Shown: positions 41,210-49,557 of the stretch, in pieces
How the letters are laid out: each line of letters opens with the position of its first letter
Position numbering within the stretch: the stretch's first letter is position 1
Origin: Pseudomonas sp. Root71
GTDB lineage: Bacteria; Pseudomonadota; Gammaproteobacteria; Pseudomonadales; Pseudomonadaceae
Assembly (NCBI RefSeq): GCF_001429045.1
Contig: NZ_LMHY01000022.1
Coordinates: 752-64,751 of the forward strand
Direction: 5' to 3'
Length of the DNA stretch: 64,000 nt
Notes under the pieces: generated by a model
Told to the model about the DNA's origin: nothing
The model's input: the letters and a program-made list of their open reading frames with translations, nothing else
The model's database searches: none
Made by a program: the position numbers and the translations under genes

Positions 41210-42148
41210 TTAGAGCTCAATATAAACTGCAATTGGGTCTAGAACGATTTCATTTCCCTCTCCGGATGTGAATTGTCGCTCTAATCCGTGGATCGCATTA
41301 GCAGATTTGCGAAGTACATCTCTCATGTTTGCACTGTCGTCGTCACTTGATGCTTCTCCAGGTTCCTCAGTTGACCCTGACGGCCTGTATTGAGTTATTA
41401 TGCCCAAAATAACAAACTCAATATTTGAGATGCGCGAATATGTCTTAAAGGTAAAGTCTTCGTCATCTTTTAGACATTTCCGTTTTAAGTCGGCGGAGAC
41501 TATACAGTCGTGAAGCTGCATGCTTATGTCGAGTCGGCCTTTGAAGCCATGTGCCAATATTGTCGACAGGTGTTTGTATTGAAGTCTGTCGTTTGCTACC
41601 TCGTCGACAGGCCTTTGCGATTTTGAAAGTCTGCTGAGCTCTGCTCTTAATGGTGCGGAAGATAGTTTCGCAGCTTTATTCTCACCTAGCTCGCCCAGTT
41701 TCTCTATCAGTAGTTGACGTATTTCGTTGTTAGAGATAATCGATACAGCGTCCTGCATGTCAACTAGGTTGTCGAGAGTTTTCACGACATCCAAAGAATC
41801 AAGGAATTGGGCCTTTGCAGTAATACGAACGAACCTCTTGCTACCTTTTTCAGGGTTGAGTTCTTCGAATGTGCAGTTGCTATCAACGTTAGTAAGTTTA
41901 TTCTCGGAAGATAATTTTTCTTCAAAAATTGAGTATGCATAATCGTGCAAGAATTTTTTTTCAATACTTGCAGATGTTGTTTCTATAATTTCAGCCATTA
42001 AGCGACCGCTTGCAACAGGTCCCTTTTGGGTTTCACTATCGGAGCGTTGAGTTTTAGACTCGTTAAGAATGTAATCTGTCACGCCCTCAAAAAGCTGGGA
42101 TGACAGTGAGTACATTTTATATTCATCAAGATAAAGGAAATTTCTCAC
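41210..42148 (-). CDS. DUF6414-like protein
   Basis: A 312-residue protein starting with GTG at 42148 (GGAAG upstream), MRNFLYLDEYKMYSLSSQLFEG, which I associate with the DUF6414 family from memory. It is mainly helical in the first half and ends with a beta-rich part (EFVILGIITQYRP). It has no membrane segment. The gene starts inside the end of a 48-codon membrane gene, so it is translated with the membrane proteins upstream. Possible cytosolic sensor or toxin of a membrane-linked system; unproven. Confidence 0.65.
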   Translation of the reverse strand: MRNFLYLDEYKMYSLSSQLFEGVTDYILNESKTQRSDSETQKGPVASGRLMAEIIETTSASIEKKFLHDYAYSIFEEKLSSENKLTNVDSNCTFEELNPEKGSKRFVRITAKAQFLDSLDVVKTLDNLVDMQDAVSIISNNEIRQLLIEKLGELGENKAAKLSSAPLRAELSRLSKSQRPVDEVANDRLQYKHLSTILAHGFKGRLDISMQLHDCIVSADLKRKCLKDDEDFTFKTYSRISNIEFVILGIITQYRPSGSTEEPGEASSDDDSANMRDVLRKSANAIHGLERQFTSGEGNEIVLDPIAVYIEL

Positions 42149-42272
42149 GCGCGGACTTCCGTTTCATAAACTCATGATAGTATTTTTTTCGGGTGTCAAC
42201 AAATGACCAGCCAACTAATCCCAAGCCTGCTAGTGCAACAATGACTCCAAGAATAATAATTATGCTGTTCAT
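42126..42272 (-). CDS. 48-residue single-TM protein
   Basis: A short gene: MNSIIIILGVIVALAGLGLV forms one membrane helix (about 3-24), followed by a basic tail (RKKYYHEFMKRKSAREK). It has a GGAGAG site seven bases before the ATG. It starts 5 bases after the upstream gene ends and overlaps the start of the DUF6414-like gene by 23 bases. Tight packing supports it as real and as a membrane partner or anchor. Confidence 0.65.
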   Translation of the reverse strand: MNSIIIILGVIVALAGLGLVGWSFVDTRKKYYHEFMKRKSAREKFPLS

Positions 42273-42276
42273 CTCC

Positions 42277-42699
42277 TTACTCTCCAAGACTTTTAGCAAT
42301 TGTCATTCTATCATATACAGTAAGGCATAGCAAAAAAGAGACCAGTGATAGTGTGGTTGATATGCAAAGTATGGCGGTTAAATTGATTGAATGAAATATT
42401 TCCGCTAATAAAGCTAATACATACAGGGTTCCGTAGATAAGTATTAACAGTGTTGAGAATCCACTCATTAACTGTTTCCAGAGGACGTCATTTAAGTCGT
42501 GATATTTCATTTCATTGAAAATGGATACTTGAAGGACTATTCCGAAAGCGATGAAGTCAGCGGGCGCAAGTGCGGCTACGTGTTCTTCTCCGCTTATCAA
42601 TGCGGATACTAATAATCTCAGTAATATCGGTATTAGTCCAAATAAAACTGTAAATACTAGCCAGCGCCACTTGTACTCACTTATATTTTTTATATGCAC
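42277..42699 (-). CDS. Four-TM membrane protein
   Basis: A 140-residue protein with four hydrophobic segments (about 13-33, 47-61, 80-98 and 104-127). It is the first gene of the minus-strand unit with the 48-residue and DUF6414-like genes. AT-rich. No family recognised. It could be the membrane-acting part of an abortive-infection-like module. Confidence 0.65.
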   Translation of the reverse strand: MHIKNISEYKWRWLVFTVLFGLIPILLRLLVSALISGEEHVAALAPADFIAFGIVLQVSIFNEMKYHDLNDVLWKQLMSGFSTLLILIYGTLYVLALLAEIFHSINLTAILCISTTLSLVSFLLCLTVYDRMTIAKSLGE

Positions 42700-42944
42700 C
42701 TCCCGTCTTTTGATCGTGTCAGAGCTTGCAGTTGCTGAAAATTGGATTCTGAATATAGATCCTTTTTAAGACGTAAAGCTAGGCTGATCTACAAAAAATA
42801 ACCAGTTAGTGGTACATAAATGGTACGAGCGAAAATAAAGGCAGCTGGAGGTCTTGGTTTCAAAGGTTCTGGAGTTTAGTAGCTCCAATCCATCACAGAA
42901 AAAGCCGAGGATCTGAGATCGTGACCAGCGGCAATCGATAGCAG

Positions 42945-43154
42945 TCACTCAGGCGTCATCATTACTGCAAGAGTCATCTTGATGAATTCCTCGTTGCGGT
43001 CGATCACATCCAGGGCGCTACGCACGTTTTCGGCGACATCTGTGGCTCCCCGCTGCTCGACCCAGGTCGTCAGTTCCATGATGGCAGCTTCAAGAGCGAG
43101 CTGGTTTTCATTGATCTTGAAAAGCAGGGATGGGAGTAGATCTGTGCTTGGCAT
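42945..43154 (-). CDS. Small conserved prophage protein near attR
   Basis: A 69-residue helical protein (LLPSLLFKINENQLALEAAIMEL, then VEQRGATDVAENVRSALDVI). A GGAGAA site precedes the ATG. Position beside the attachment site and GC content like the phage backbone suggest an old phage gene. Function unknown. Confidence 0.65.
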   Translation of the reverse strand: MPSTDLLPSLLFKINENQLALEAAIMELTTWVEQRGATDVAENVRSALDVIDRNEEFIKMTLAVMMTPE

Positions 43155-43249
43155 CGTGAATTCTCCGTGGAGATTTCAGCGTAGCAGCAGAATTCTGGCT
43201 GGTTAGCAGCGGAGCTGGCAGGACGCCTGAAGTAGGGGAAAATCGGAAT

Positions 43250-43284
43250 AGTTTTGTAACGCCTACCTAAAAGTTTTGTAACGC
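43250..43284 (+). promoter_or_regulatory. Two putative arm-type integrase sites, right arm
   Basis: AGTTTTGTAACGC occurs at 43250-43262 and 43272-43284, 22 bases apart. A near copy (GTTTTGTAACAC) lies in the left arm at 1054-1065. The phased spacing and presence in both arms fit integrase arm binding. Confidence 0.55.
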
Positions 43285-43320
43285 TTCGGGGGCGAAGGGA
43301 CTTTTTCCAAACCCCAGAAA

Positions 43321-43352
43321 CGACAAAGCCCTGAAAAATCAGGGCTTTGTCG
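43321..43352 (-). terminator. Terminator of tRNA-Ser, phage-derived copy
   Basis: A 14-bp perfect stem (CGACAAAGCCCTGA and complement) with an AAAA loop, directly downstream of the tRNA on the minus strand. It is nearly identical to 851-882, so the phage supplies a replacement terminator along with the tRNA 3' end. Confidence 0.75.
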
Positions 43353-43356
43353 TATA

Positions 43357-43416
43357 AAGATGGCGGAGGCGATGGGATTCGAACTCATGGACCTGTTACA
43401 GTCGACGGTTTTCAAG
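43357..43416. repeat. attR core, identical to attL
   Basis: Sixty bases identical to 887-946. It runs from just past the tRNA 3' end to the anticodon loop, and lies inside the intact tRNA gene, so integration restores a full tRNA here. Confidence 0.92.
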
Positions 43417-43448
43417 ACCGTTGCCTTAAACCACTCGGCCACACCTCC
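43361..43448 (-). tRNA. tRNA-Ser(UGA)
   Basis: The minus strand reads GGAGGTGTGGCCGAGTGG, a 5-bp anticodon stem (ACGGT/ACCGT) with loop CTTGAAA (anticodon TGA), a long variable arm, GTTCGAATC in the T arm, and an encoded CCA end. The acceptor stem GGAGGTG pairs with CGCCTCC apart from one T-G pair. It is the integration site; its 3' half is phage-derived. Confidence 0.97.
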
Positions 43449-43571
43449 GTTTGCGTTGCGGGCGCCATAATACCTGAATGAAACACACTGTCAAACTCTC
43501 TGCATAGCTTGTTACAGAGCGTCTGTTATGATCTTTGCGACTGAACGTTTCAAACCAACAGGAGTGTCGCC

Positions 43572-44243
43572 ATGCGCGAACAGGATTACGCAGTTAATAA
43601 CAGCGTGCAGGCTGAGCAGCTAGAGGTTAGCCGCGTCCTGCGCAACACATACGGCTTGCTCGCCCTGACCCTGGCATTCAGCGGTGTGACAGCCTACGTT
43701 GCCCAGCAGATGCATGTTGGCTACCCGAACATTTTCGTGGTGCTGATCGGCTTCTACGGTCTTTTCTTCCTCACCAACAAACTCCGTGATTCGGCCTGGG
43801 GCCTGGTGTCGGCATTTGCCCTGACCGGTTTCATGGGTTTCCTGCTGGGCCCGATCCTCAACCGTTACCTGGGAATGCAGGGCGGCGCTGAAGTGGTCAG
43901 CTCGGCGTTCGCGATGACGGCGCTGGTGTTCGGCGGTCTGTCGGCCTATGTGCTGATCACCCGCAAGGACATGAGCTTCCTCGGCGGTTTCATCACGGCA
44001 GGCTTCTTCGTGCTGCTGGGTGCGACGCTGGCGAGCCTGTTCTTCCAGATCAGCGGCCTGCAACTGGCGATCAGCGCAGGTTTCGTGCTGTTCTCCTCGG
44101 TCTGCATTCTGTTCCAGACCAGCGCCATCATTCATGGCGGCGAGCGTAACTACATCATGGCCACCATCAGCCTGTATGTATCGATCTACAACCTGTTCGT
44201 CAGCCTGTTGCAGCTGTTCGGCATCATGGGCCGCGATGACTGA
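43572..44243 (+). CDS. yccA: Bax inhibitor-1/YccA family membrane protein
   Basis: A 223-residue protein with seven membrane segments and the UPF0005/BI-1 pattern (VSRVLRNTYGLLALTLAFSG at the start). In E. coli YccA is a substrate and modulator of the FtsH protease. An AGGAGTG site precedes the ATG, and upstream TGTTATGAT may be an extended -10. It marks the host side of the prophage right end. A bidirectional terminator follows. Confidence 0.92.
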   Translation: MREQDYAVNNSVQAEQLEVSRVLRNTYGLLALTLAFSGVTAYVAQQMHVGYPNIFVVLIGFYGLFFLTNKLRDSAWGLVSAFALTGFMGFLLGPILNRYLGMQGGAEVVSSAFAMTALVFGGLSAYVLITRKDMSFLGGFITAGFFVLLGATLASLFFQISGLQLAISAGFVLFSSVCILFQTSAIIHGGERNYIMATISLYVSIYNLFVSLLQLFGIMGRDD

Positions 44244-44260
44244 TCGTCGGTCTTGAAGTA

Positions 44261-44288
44261 AAAAAACCCGCTTCGGCGGGTTTTTTTT
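44261..44288. terminator. Bidirectional terminator
   Basis: AAAAAACCCGC, TTCG loop, GCGGGTTTTTTTT: a strong rho-independent hairpin with A and T tracts on both sides, between two convergent genes. Confidence 0.88.
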
Positions 44289-44303
44289 ACCTGAAATTCA
44301 AGG

Positions 44304-44633
44304 TCACTCCACAATGACGATGCTGCCATCGGCTTGCTGGCGGTAGATGGTGTAGGGCAGCAGCAGTGTGTCCATCGCCCCGGACACGACCACGTCGAGC
44401 AGTACTATAGCGGGGGCGGGACCATGTACCTGCGCATCCCGACCGTCTTCGAGGGCCGCGTTCAGGTAGCAGAAGTCGTAGGTCACGCCGCTGTAGATTC
44501 GTGGCACCGCGCCGCAATAACTCTTGTGGTCCTTGAGGCTTTTTGCGGCCGCTTCGTCACTGCGCACAACCGTCTGAATCGTGCCGCAACCCGCTAGCAC
44601 CATTGCCACCAATAGCATTGCCTGAGTTTTCAT
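44304..44633 (-). CDS. YceK/YidQ family lipoprotein
   Basis: A 109-residue protein with a signal peptide and lipobox (MVLAGCG, Cys16), then CGAVPRIYSGVTYDFCYL and DVVVSGAMDTLLLPYTIYRQ, which match the YceK/YidQ family of small outer-membrane-associated lipoproteins. Role unknown. Transcribed toward the shared terminator. Confidence 0.85.
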   Translation of the reverse strand: MKTQAMLLVAMVLAGCGTIQTVVRSDEAAAKSLKDHKSYCGAVPRIYSGVTYDFCYLNAALEDGRDAQVHGPAPAIVLLDVVVSGAMDTLLLPYTIYRQQADGSIVIVE

Positions 44634-44689
44634 GCCGTCAATCCTTCGCCGGAAAGCATCAATCTATTTCAGTCTGAAACAAATATCAC

Positions 44690-45127
44690 TCACGCCATGG
44701 GCGGCAAACGGCGCTTGACCGGGGTTTTCTTGACGATTGCCGTATTGGTTTCAGCGTGGGTATTGAGACGGTCGAGCAGGGTGTCCAGTTGTTCCATCGA
44801 GCGCACATGCAGGCGCGCAATGAAACAGTCGTCGCCGGTGACTTTGTCGCACTCGGTGAATTCGGGAATGGCCATGATTTGCCGTTCCACTTCCTGCAAT
44901 TGCCCCGGTAACGGGCGAATACGCACGATGGCCTGGAGTTGATAGCCAAAGCATTTCGGGTCGATTTCAACGGTGTAGCCCTTGAGCACGCCGCGCTCTT
45001 CCAGGCGGCGCAGACGCTCGGCGACGCTGGGGGAGGACAGGCCGCTGATTTGCGCCAAGGCCTTGAGCGAGCGTCGCGAGTCTTCCATCAGTGCCGTGAT
45101 CAGCACCTGGTCGATGTCATCGGTCAT
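44690..45127 (-). CDS. Lrp/AsnC family regulator
   Basis: A 145-residue regulator: N-terminal helix-turn-helix (about 6-50, LKALAQISGLSSPSVAERLRRLEERGVLKG) and RAM ligand-binding domain (about 65-140). The start at 45127 fits the family; longer frames have no site. It is divergent from an EamA exporter and probably controls it, as Lrp regulators often do for amino-acid exporters. Confidence 0.92.
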   Translation of the reverse strand: MTDDIDQVLITALMEDSRRSLKALAQISGLSSPSVAERLRRLEERGVLKGYTVEIDPKCFGYQLQAIVRIRPLPGQLQEVERQIMAIPEFTECDKVTGDDCFIARLHVRSMEQLDTLLDRLNTHAETNTAIVKKTPVKRRLPPMA

Positions 45128-45260
45128 GGCAAAATCCTCTGTTAGGCATTTTTTCAAAATGGCCTTTATAAAAAAGGCAGATTCCGAGTTTAGCCTGCTT
45201 TTTGCTCTGGAGTAGTCCCTGGGTGCATTGGCATACTTTGGCCACAAACAGAGGAGTCTG

Positions 45261-46157
45261 ATGATGGACAAAACCCTACGCCGCGGTTCGTTCGAAATGA
45301 CGGCCGCCATGCTGATCTCCGGTACCATCGGCTGGTTCGTGCTGGTGTCCGGGCAACCGGTGCTGGACGTGGTGTTCTGGCGCTGCCTGTTCGGTGCCGG
45401 CACCTTGCTGCTGATTTGCGCAGCTTTCGGCTTTCTGCGTCCCGGCATTCTGACCCGCACTACGTTCCTGCTGGCGGTGCTCAGCGGTGTGGCGATTGTC
45501 GGCAACTGGGTGCTGTTGTTCGCGTCCTATTCCCGGGCATCAATTGCCATCGGCACCGCCGTCTATAACGTCCAGCCGTTCATGCTGGTCGGGCTGGCGG
45601 CTTTGTTTCTCAACGAAAAGATCACCGCGCAGAAACTGACCTGGCTGGGCGTTTCGTTTCTCGGGATGCTGGCGATTGTCAGCGCCCATGGCAGCCAGGG
45701 CGAGAGCGGCAGCGACTACCTGATGGGCATTGCCCTGGCGTTGGGCGCGGCGTTTCTCTATGCAATTGCCGCGTTGATCATCAAGCGTTTGACGGGTACG
45801 CCGCCGCATTTGATCGCGCTGATCCAGGTCAGCACCGGCGTGCTGTTGCTCGCGCCATTCGCGAATCTTTCGGTATTGCCGCAGGCACCGAGCGCGTGGG
45901 CCAGCCTGGTGACGCTGGGCATGGTGCACACCGGTGTGATGTACGTGTTGCTGTACGGCGCGATTCAAAAACTGCCGACCGCGCTGACGGGTGCGTTGTC
46001 CTTCATCTACCCGATCGCGGCGATTTTCGTCGACTGGTTTGCCTTCGGTCATCGCCTGGAGCCGCTGCAATGGATCGGCGTCGCGGCGATTTTGCTGGCT
46101 GCTGCCGGCATGCAACAAGGCTGGTCGCTGAAGTTTCGGCGCACGGTGACGCCGTAA
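45261..46157 (+). CDS. EamA/DMT family transporter
   Basis: A 298-residue inner-membrane protein with ten predicted membrane segments in two EamA repeats. ATG at 45261 with GAGGAG upstream. The substrate is probably an amino acid or metabolite, as the neighbour is an Lrp regulator; I cannot name it. Confidence 0.88.
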   Translation: MMDKTLRRGSFEMTAAMLISGTIGWFVLVSGQPVLDVVFWRCLFGAGTLLLICAAFGFLRPGILTRTTFLLAVLSGVAIVGNWVLLFASYSRASIAIGTAVYNVQPFMLVGLAALFLNEKITAQKLTWLGVSFLGMLAIVSAHGSQGESGSDYLMGIALALGAAFLYAIAALIIKRLTGTPPHLIALIQVSTGVLLLAPFANLSVLPQAPSAWASLVTLGMVHTGVMYVLLYGAIQKLPTALTGALSFIYPIAAIFVDWFAFGHRLEPLQWIGVAAILLAAAGMQQGWSLKFRRTVTP

Positions 46158-46172
46158 CCCGCGCCCCAGGCG

Positions 46173-47213
46173 TCAGATGTTCCAGCGCGGGGCGCTCTTG
46201 GCCAGGCGCTGGCGCATCTCGCCGACGTTGGCGGCCAGTTGTTGAGTCAGCAAGCGGTACCCGTCCAGCGTGTTATAGACCGGTGCATCGAGGCTGACGA
46301 GAGGGGCATCCACGGGGCGATTGAGCCGCTGGGCGGCGCCTGATTTCAACGCCCGGGCCATGCCGATCAATTGCACGCGAATCTGCCGATGTTCGGCTTT
46401 CAAGGCCGTTTGCATCAGCAACATCGCCTCGGGGTCATTGGTATCCGGTCGGGTATTGCCGAGGATCTCCAGGGTGCTGACGCACATGCGCAGGTTGCGC
46501 TGGAGAGCATCGAGGTCGGTCATGGAGATCTTCACTTCCTTGGACACCGAGGGCATCAGTGAGCGAAGTTGCACCATCGCCGCGTTCAGGCGGGTCATGA
46601 GCTTGAGGTGTTCGTCGGCGGTGATAGCCTGGCCGTCTATGATGCGCCCATGGATTTTCGCGCAATCACGCAGCGCATCGGCCAGGTTGTAGCGCCAGGA
46701 ATAAACCGCATACAACGGCAGGGCGAAGGAAAACGCCAAGGCCAGGGCAATGCCGATCAGGATGTCCACCCCGCGCCACAAGCCATCGGTAACCGGGTTG
46801 TCGCCGTGCCCCGCGACGATGAACACGGTAATCGCCGATAGCAGTGCGGTGTAGCCACCCTTGCCGATGGCGTGATACGAGAAAAACCCGCAGACCACCG
46901 ACATGGCGAAATAGGTCAGCCAGGGCATCCCGAGCCAGGCCTGTTGTGCCACCAGTACCAGGCCGACACCGGCGCCGATCAAGGTGCCGATGGCGCGCTC
47001 GGCGGCTTTCTTGCCGATGTTGCCGTGGTGCTGCAGGCCGCCGATCACCACCAGCATGGTCACCGACGCCCACTCACCGTGGGGCAGGTTGATCCCGGTG
47101 GTCAGCAGGATCGTCGCCAGCAACCCGAGCGACACTCGCACCGCATGGATCACCCGGGCATGGCGGTAGCGCCGGTACGGGTCCAGCAACGGACGCAGCA
47201 GTCGGCGCAGCAA
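46173..47213 (-). CDS. FUSC family inner-membrane protein
   Basis: A 346-residue protein with about six N-terminal membrane segments (LGLLATILLTTGINLPHGEW, VTMLVVIGGLQHHGNIGKKA) and a cytosolic C-terminal half. This matches the FUSC/YccS family (aromatic acid efflux-like). It is convergent with the EamA gene and runs the same way as the dehydrogenase upstream. Confidence 0.85.
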   Translation of the reverse strand: MLRRLLRPLLDPYRRYRHARVIHAVRVSLGLLATILLTTGINLPHGEWASVTMLVVIGGLQHHGNIGKKAAERAIGTLIGAGVGLVLVAQQAWLGMPWLTYFAMSVVCGFFSYHAIGKGGYTALLSAITVFIVAGHGDNPVTDGLWRGVDILIGIALALAFSFALPLYAVYSWRYNLADALRDCAKIHGRIIDGQAITADEHLKLMTRLNAAMVQLRSLMPSVSKEVKISMTDLDALQRNLRMCVSTLEILGNTRPDTNDPEAMLLMQTALKAEHRQIRVQLIGMARALKSGAAQRLNRPVDAPLVSLDAPVYNTLDGYRLLTQQLAANVGEMRQRLAKSAPRWNI

Positions 47214-47257
47214 GGGTGGCAGTCGATGGGCTCTGGATGTACTCAGGCCGGCTCTCC

Positions 47258-48883
47258 TCAGAAGATGTAGTCGGTGGTCAGGAAGCTCGAACTGCGGCCG
47301 CTGATGATCTCGCTGATCAGGTCCTTGTTGGTTTCCTGGAACTTGGTGGCCACCAGGGTACGGATCGAAAACACCCGCAGCGCGTCATGGACCGACAAGG
47401 TGCCTTCGGCCGAGTTCTTGCGACCATTGAAAGGATAGGTGTCCGGGCCGCGCTGGCACTGGGCATTGAGGTTGATGCGCCCGACCTGATTGGCGAAGGT
47501 GTCCACCAGCCGGCCGACCGCCACCGGATTGGTGCCGAAGATGCTCAATTGCTGGCCGAAATCCGACTCCAGCACGTAGTCGATCACGGTATCCAGATGA
47601 CGGTACGGCACGATGGGGACGACGGGGCCGAACTGTTCTTCCTGATACACCCGCATCTGCGGCGTGACCGGGTACAGCACCGCCGGGTAGAAGAACGAAG
47701 CACGAGCCTCGCCGCCGTTGGGGTTGACCACCTTGGCGCCTTTGCTCTCGGCGTCCGCCACCAGTGCATGCAGATAGTCGACCTTGCCCGATTCCGGCAG
47801 CGGTGTCAGGGCTACGCCACTTTCCCAGGGCATGCCGGGCTTGAGGTTGGCGAGCCTGGCATTGAATTTGTCGATGAAGGACTCGACCACGTCTTCATGG
47901 ACAAACAGGATTTTCAGGGCGGTGCAGCGCTGGCCATTGAACGATAGTGAACCGGTCAGCGCTTCACTGACCGCGTTGTCCAGATCCACTTCCGGCAGGA
48001 CGATGCCCGGGTTTTTCGCATCCAGGCCCAGCGCCGCGCGCAAGCGGTGGGGTCTCGGATGGAGTTTTTTCAAGTCACTGGCGGCCTTGTTGGTGCCAAT
48101 GAAGGCAAAGATGTCGATCTTGCCGCTGGCCATCAGCGCACTGACCGTCTCGCGGCCGCTGCCGTAGATGACGTTGATCACCCCGGTCGGGAAGCTGTCG
48201 CGGAAGGCCTCCAGCAGCGGGCGAATCAGCAGCACGCCGAGCTTGGCCGGCTTGAACACCACGGTGTTGCCCATGATCAGCGCCGGGATCAGCGTGGTGA
48301 AGGTTTCGTTCAACGGATAGTTGTAAGGCCCCATGCACAGGGCCACGCCCATCGGCACGCGACGGATCTGGCCGAGGGTGTCCTGTTCCAGTTCGAAACG
48401 GCTGGAGCGGCGGTCGAGTTCCTTCAGCGCGTTGATGGTGTCGACGATGTAGTCGCAGGTACGGTCGAACTCCTTTTCCGAGTCCTTGAGGTTCTTGCCG
48501 ATTTCCCACATCAGCAACTTGACCACGGCGTCGCGCTGCTCGCGCATGCGCCCGAGGAAGGTTTCGACGTGCTGGATGCGTTCGGCCACGCGCATGGTCG
48601 GCCACAGGCCCTGGCCGCGGTCGTAGGCGCGGACGGCGGCGTCCAGGGCGGTCAAGGCGGTGTCGGCATCGAGCAGTGGCGTGCTGCCGAGGATCACTTG
48701 TTCGTCGCCATTCGGGCCTGCCAGGTACACCGGGCTGCGGACCTGGGCCAGCGGCCCGTTCCAGGTTCTGAGTTGGCCATCGACCAGGTACTCGCGCTGC
48801 TCGGTCTGGCCGTCAAGGCGGTACTTTTCCGGGATGTCGGCGGGGCTTGGGAACAGATTCTGGAGAATATTGGCTGTGGTCAT
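47258..48883 (-). CDS. GapN-like NADP-dependent glyceraldehyde-3-phosphate dehydrogenase (ALDH family)
   Basis: A 541-residue aldehyde dehydrogenase. The catalytic cysteine lies in FNGQRCTALKI; the GapN-like signature PYNYPLNETFTTLIPAL and FKPAKLGVL bind NADP. The usual LELGGKN box reads ALGLDAKN, so the general-base Glu position is Ala. Start at 48883 (AGAGGGG site); an upstream in-frame ATG adds ten residues. It would oxidise glyceraldehyde-3-phosphate, or another aldehyde, to the acid. Confidence 0.82.
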   Translation of the reverse strand: MTTANILQNLFPSPADIPEKYRLDGQTEQREYLVDGQLRTWNGPLAQVRSPVYLAGPNGDEQVILGSTPLLDADTALTALDAAVRAYDRGQGLWPTMRVAERIQHVETFLGRMREQRDAVVKLLMWEIGKNLKDSEKEFDRTCDYIVDTINALKELDRRSSRFELEQDTLGQIRRVPMGVALCMGPYNYPLNETFTTLIPALIMGNTVVFKPAKLGVLLIRPLLEAFRDSFPTGVINVIYGSGRETVSALMASGKIDIFAFIGTNKAASDLKKLHPRPHRLRAALGLDAKNPGIVLPEVDLDNAVSEALTGSLSFNGQRCTALKILFVHEDVVESFIDKFNARLANLKPGMPWESGVALTPLPESGKVDYLHALVADAESKGAKVVNPNGGEARASFFYPAVLYPVTPQMRVYQEEQFGPVVPIVPYRHLDTVIDYVLESDFGQQLSIFGTNPVAVGRLVDTFANQVGRINLNAQCQRGPDTYPFNGRKNSAEGTLSVHDALRVFSIRTLVATKFQETNKDLISEIISGRSSSFLTTDYIF

Positions 48884-49148
48884 GTCGCTACCCCTCTGGA
48901 TTGGCTGATGCACTGATGAATCGTTTTAGCAGACCTCAGCAACGCTTGTCATGACTCATCTCAGCGTTTTTCCGCACGGCGTGATGTCTGGGGATTTGTC
49001 GGTGCTTTCCGTCATGGCCTCAGAAGCGCCCCTTGTTGGCCCCCAATGCCCTCAATGCGCCCGCGCGGGGTGCCTTAAGGTTGACTCTCCTTGATCACAA
49101 CAAAAAAGGCTGCACCCGGCTGGCCGGGCAGCCAATGAGAGGACAGCC

Positions 49149-49535
49149 ATGCGGGCAAGCCGATTAACTGAAAAGCCTAGCCTTTGTTTGGCCTTGGCGG
49201 GGTGTGTCTTTGCGGCGTTGCTGGCAGGGTGCGGCGAAGCGCCGGACAACCCGCCGACCCGCAGCGAAGCAGGCGCCGCGAGACCCGCCGACGCCGAGCT
49301 GGCGCAGGTCTACGACAACAGCTGCAGGCTGTGCCACGCCAATCCGGCGGCCGGGGCGCCGCTGACCGGTGACATCAAGGCCTGGCAACCACGGGTATTG
49401 CAGGGTGCCGACACGCTGCTCGATCACGCGATCAACGGTTACAACGGCATGCCGCCGATGGGCCTGTGCATGCAGTGTTCGCAAGAACAGTTCCTGGCGC
49501 TGATTGCCTTTATGTCCGGCCAGCAAATCCAATAA
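49149..49535 (+). CDS. Cytochrome c5-like lipoprotein
   Basis: A 128-residue lipoprotein: signal sequence and lipobox LLAGC (Cys28), then heme motif CRLCH (59-63) and a candidate axial Met in GMPPMGLCMQC, the cytochrome c5 pattern with a CxxC. It would sit in the periplasm attached to a membrane. The next two genes are co-directional Tat-exported enzymes, so it may accept their electrons. Confidence 0.85.
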   Translation: MRASRLTEKPSLCLALAGCVFAALLAGCGEAPDNPPTRSEAGAARPADAELAQVYDNSCRLCHANPAAGAPLTGDIKAWQPRVLQGADTLLDHAINGYNGMPPMGLCMQCSQEQFLALIAFMSGQQIQ

Positions 49536-49557
49536 CAAGAACGGCAGGGTGCAATTC

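Noticed and set aside
42766..42948. 60-codon minus-strand frame next to the attR-proximal gene
   Set aside because: No ribosome binding site and unlikely composition (many Cys, Ser, Phe); it lies in a likely promoter region.
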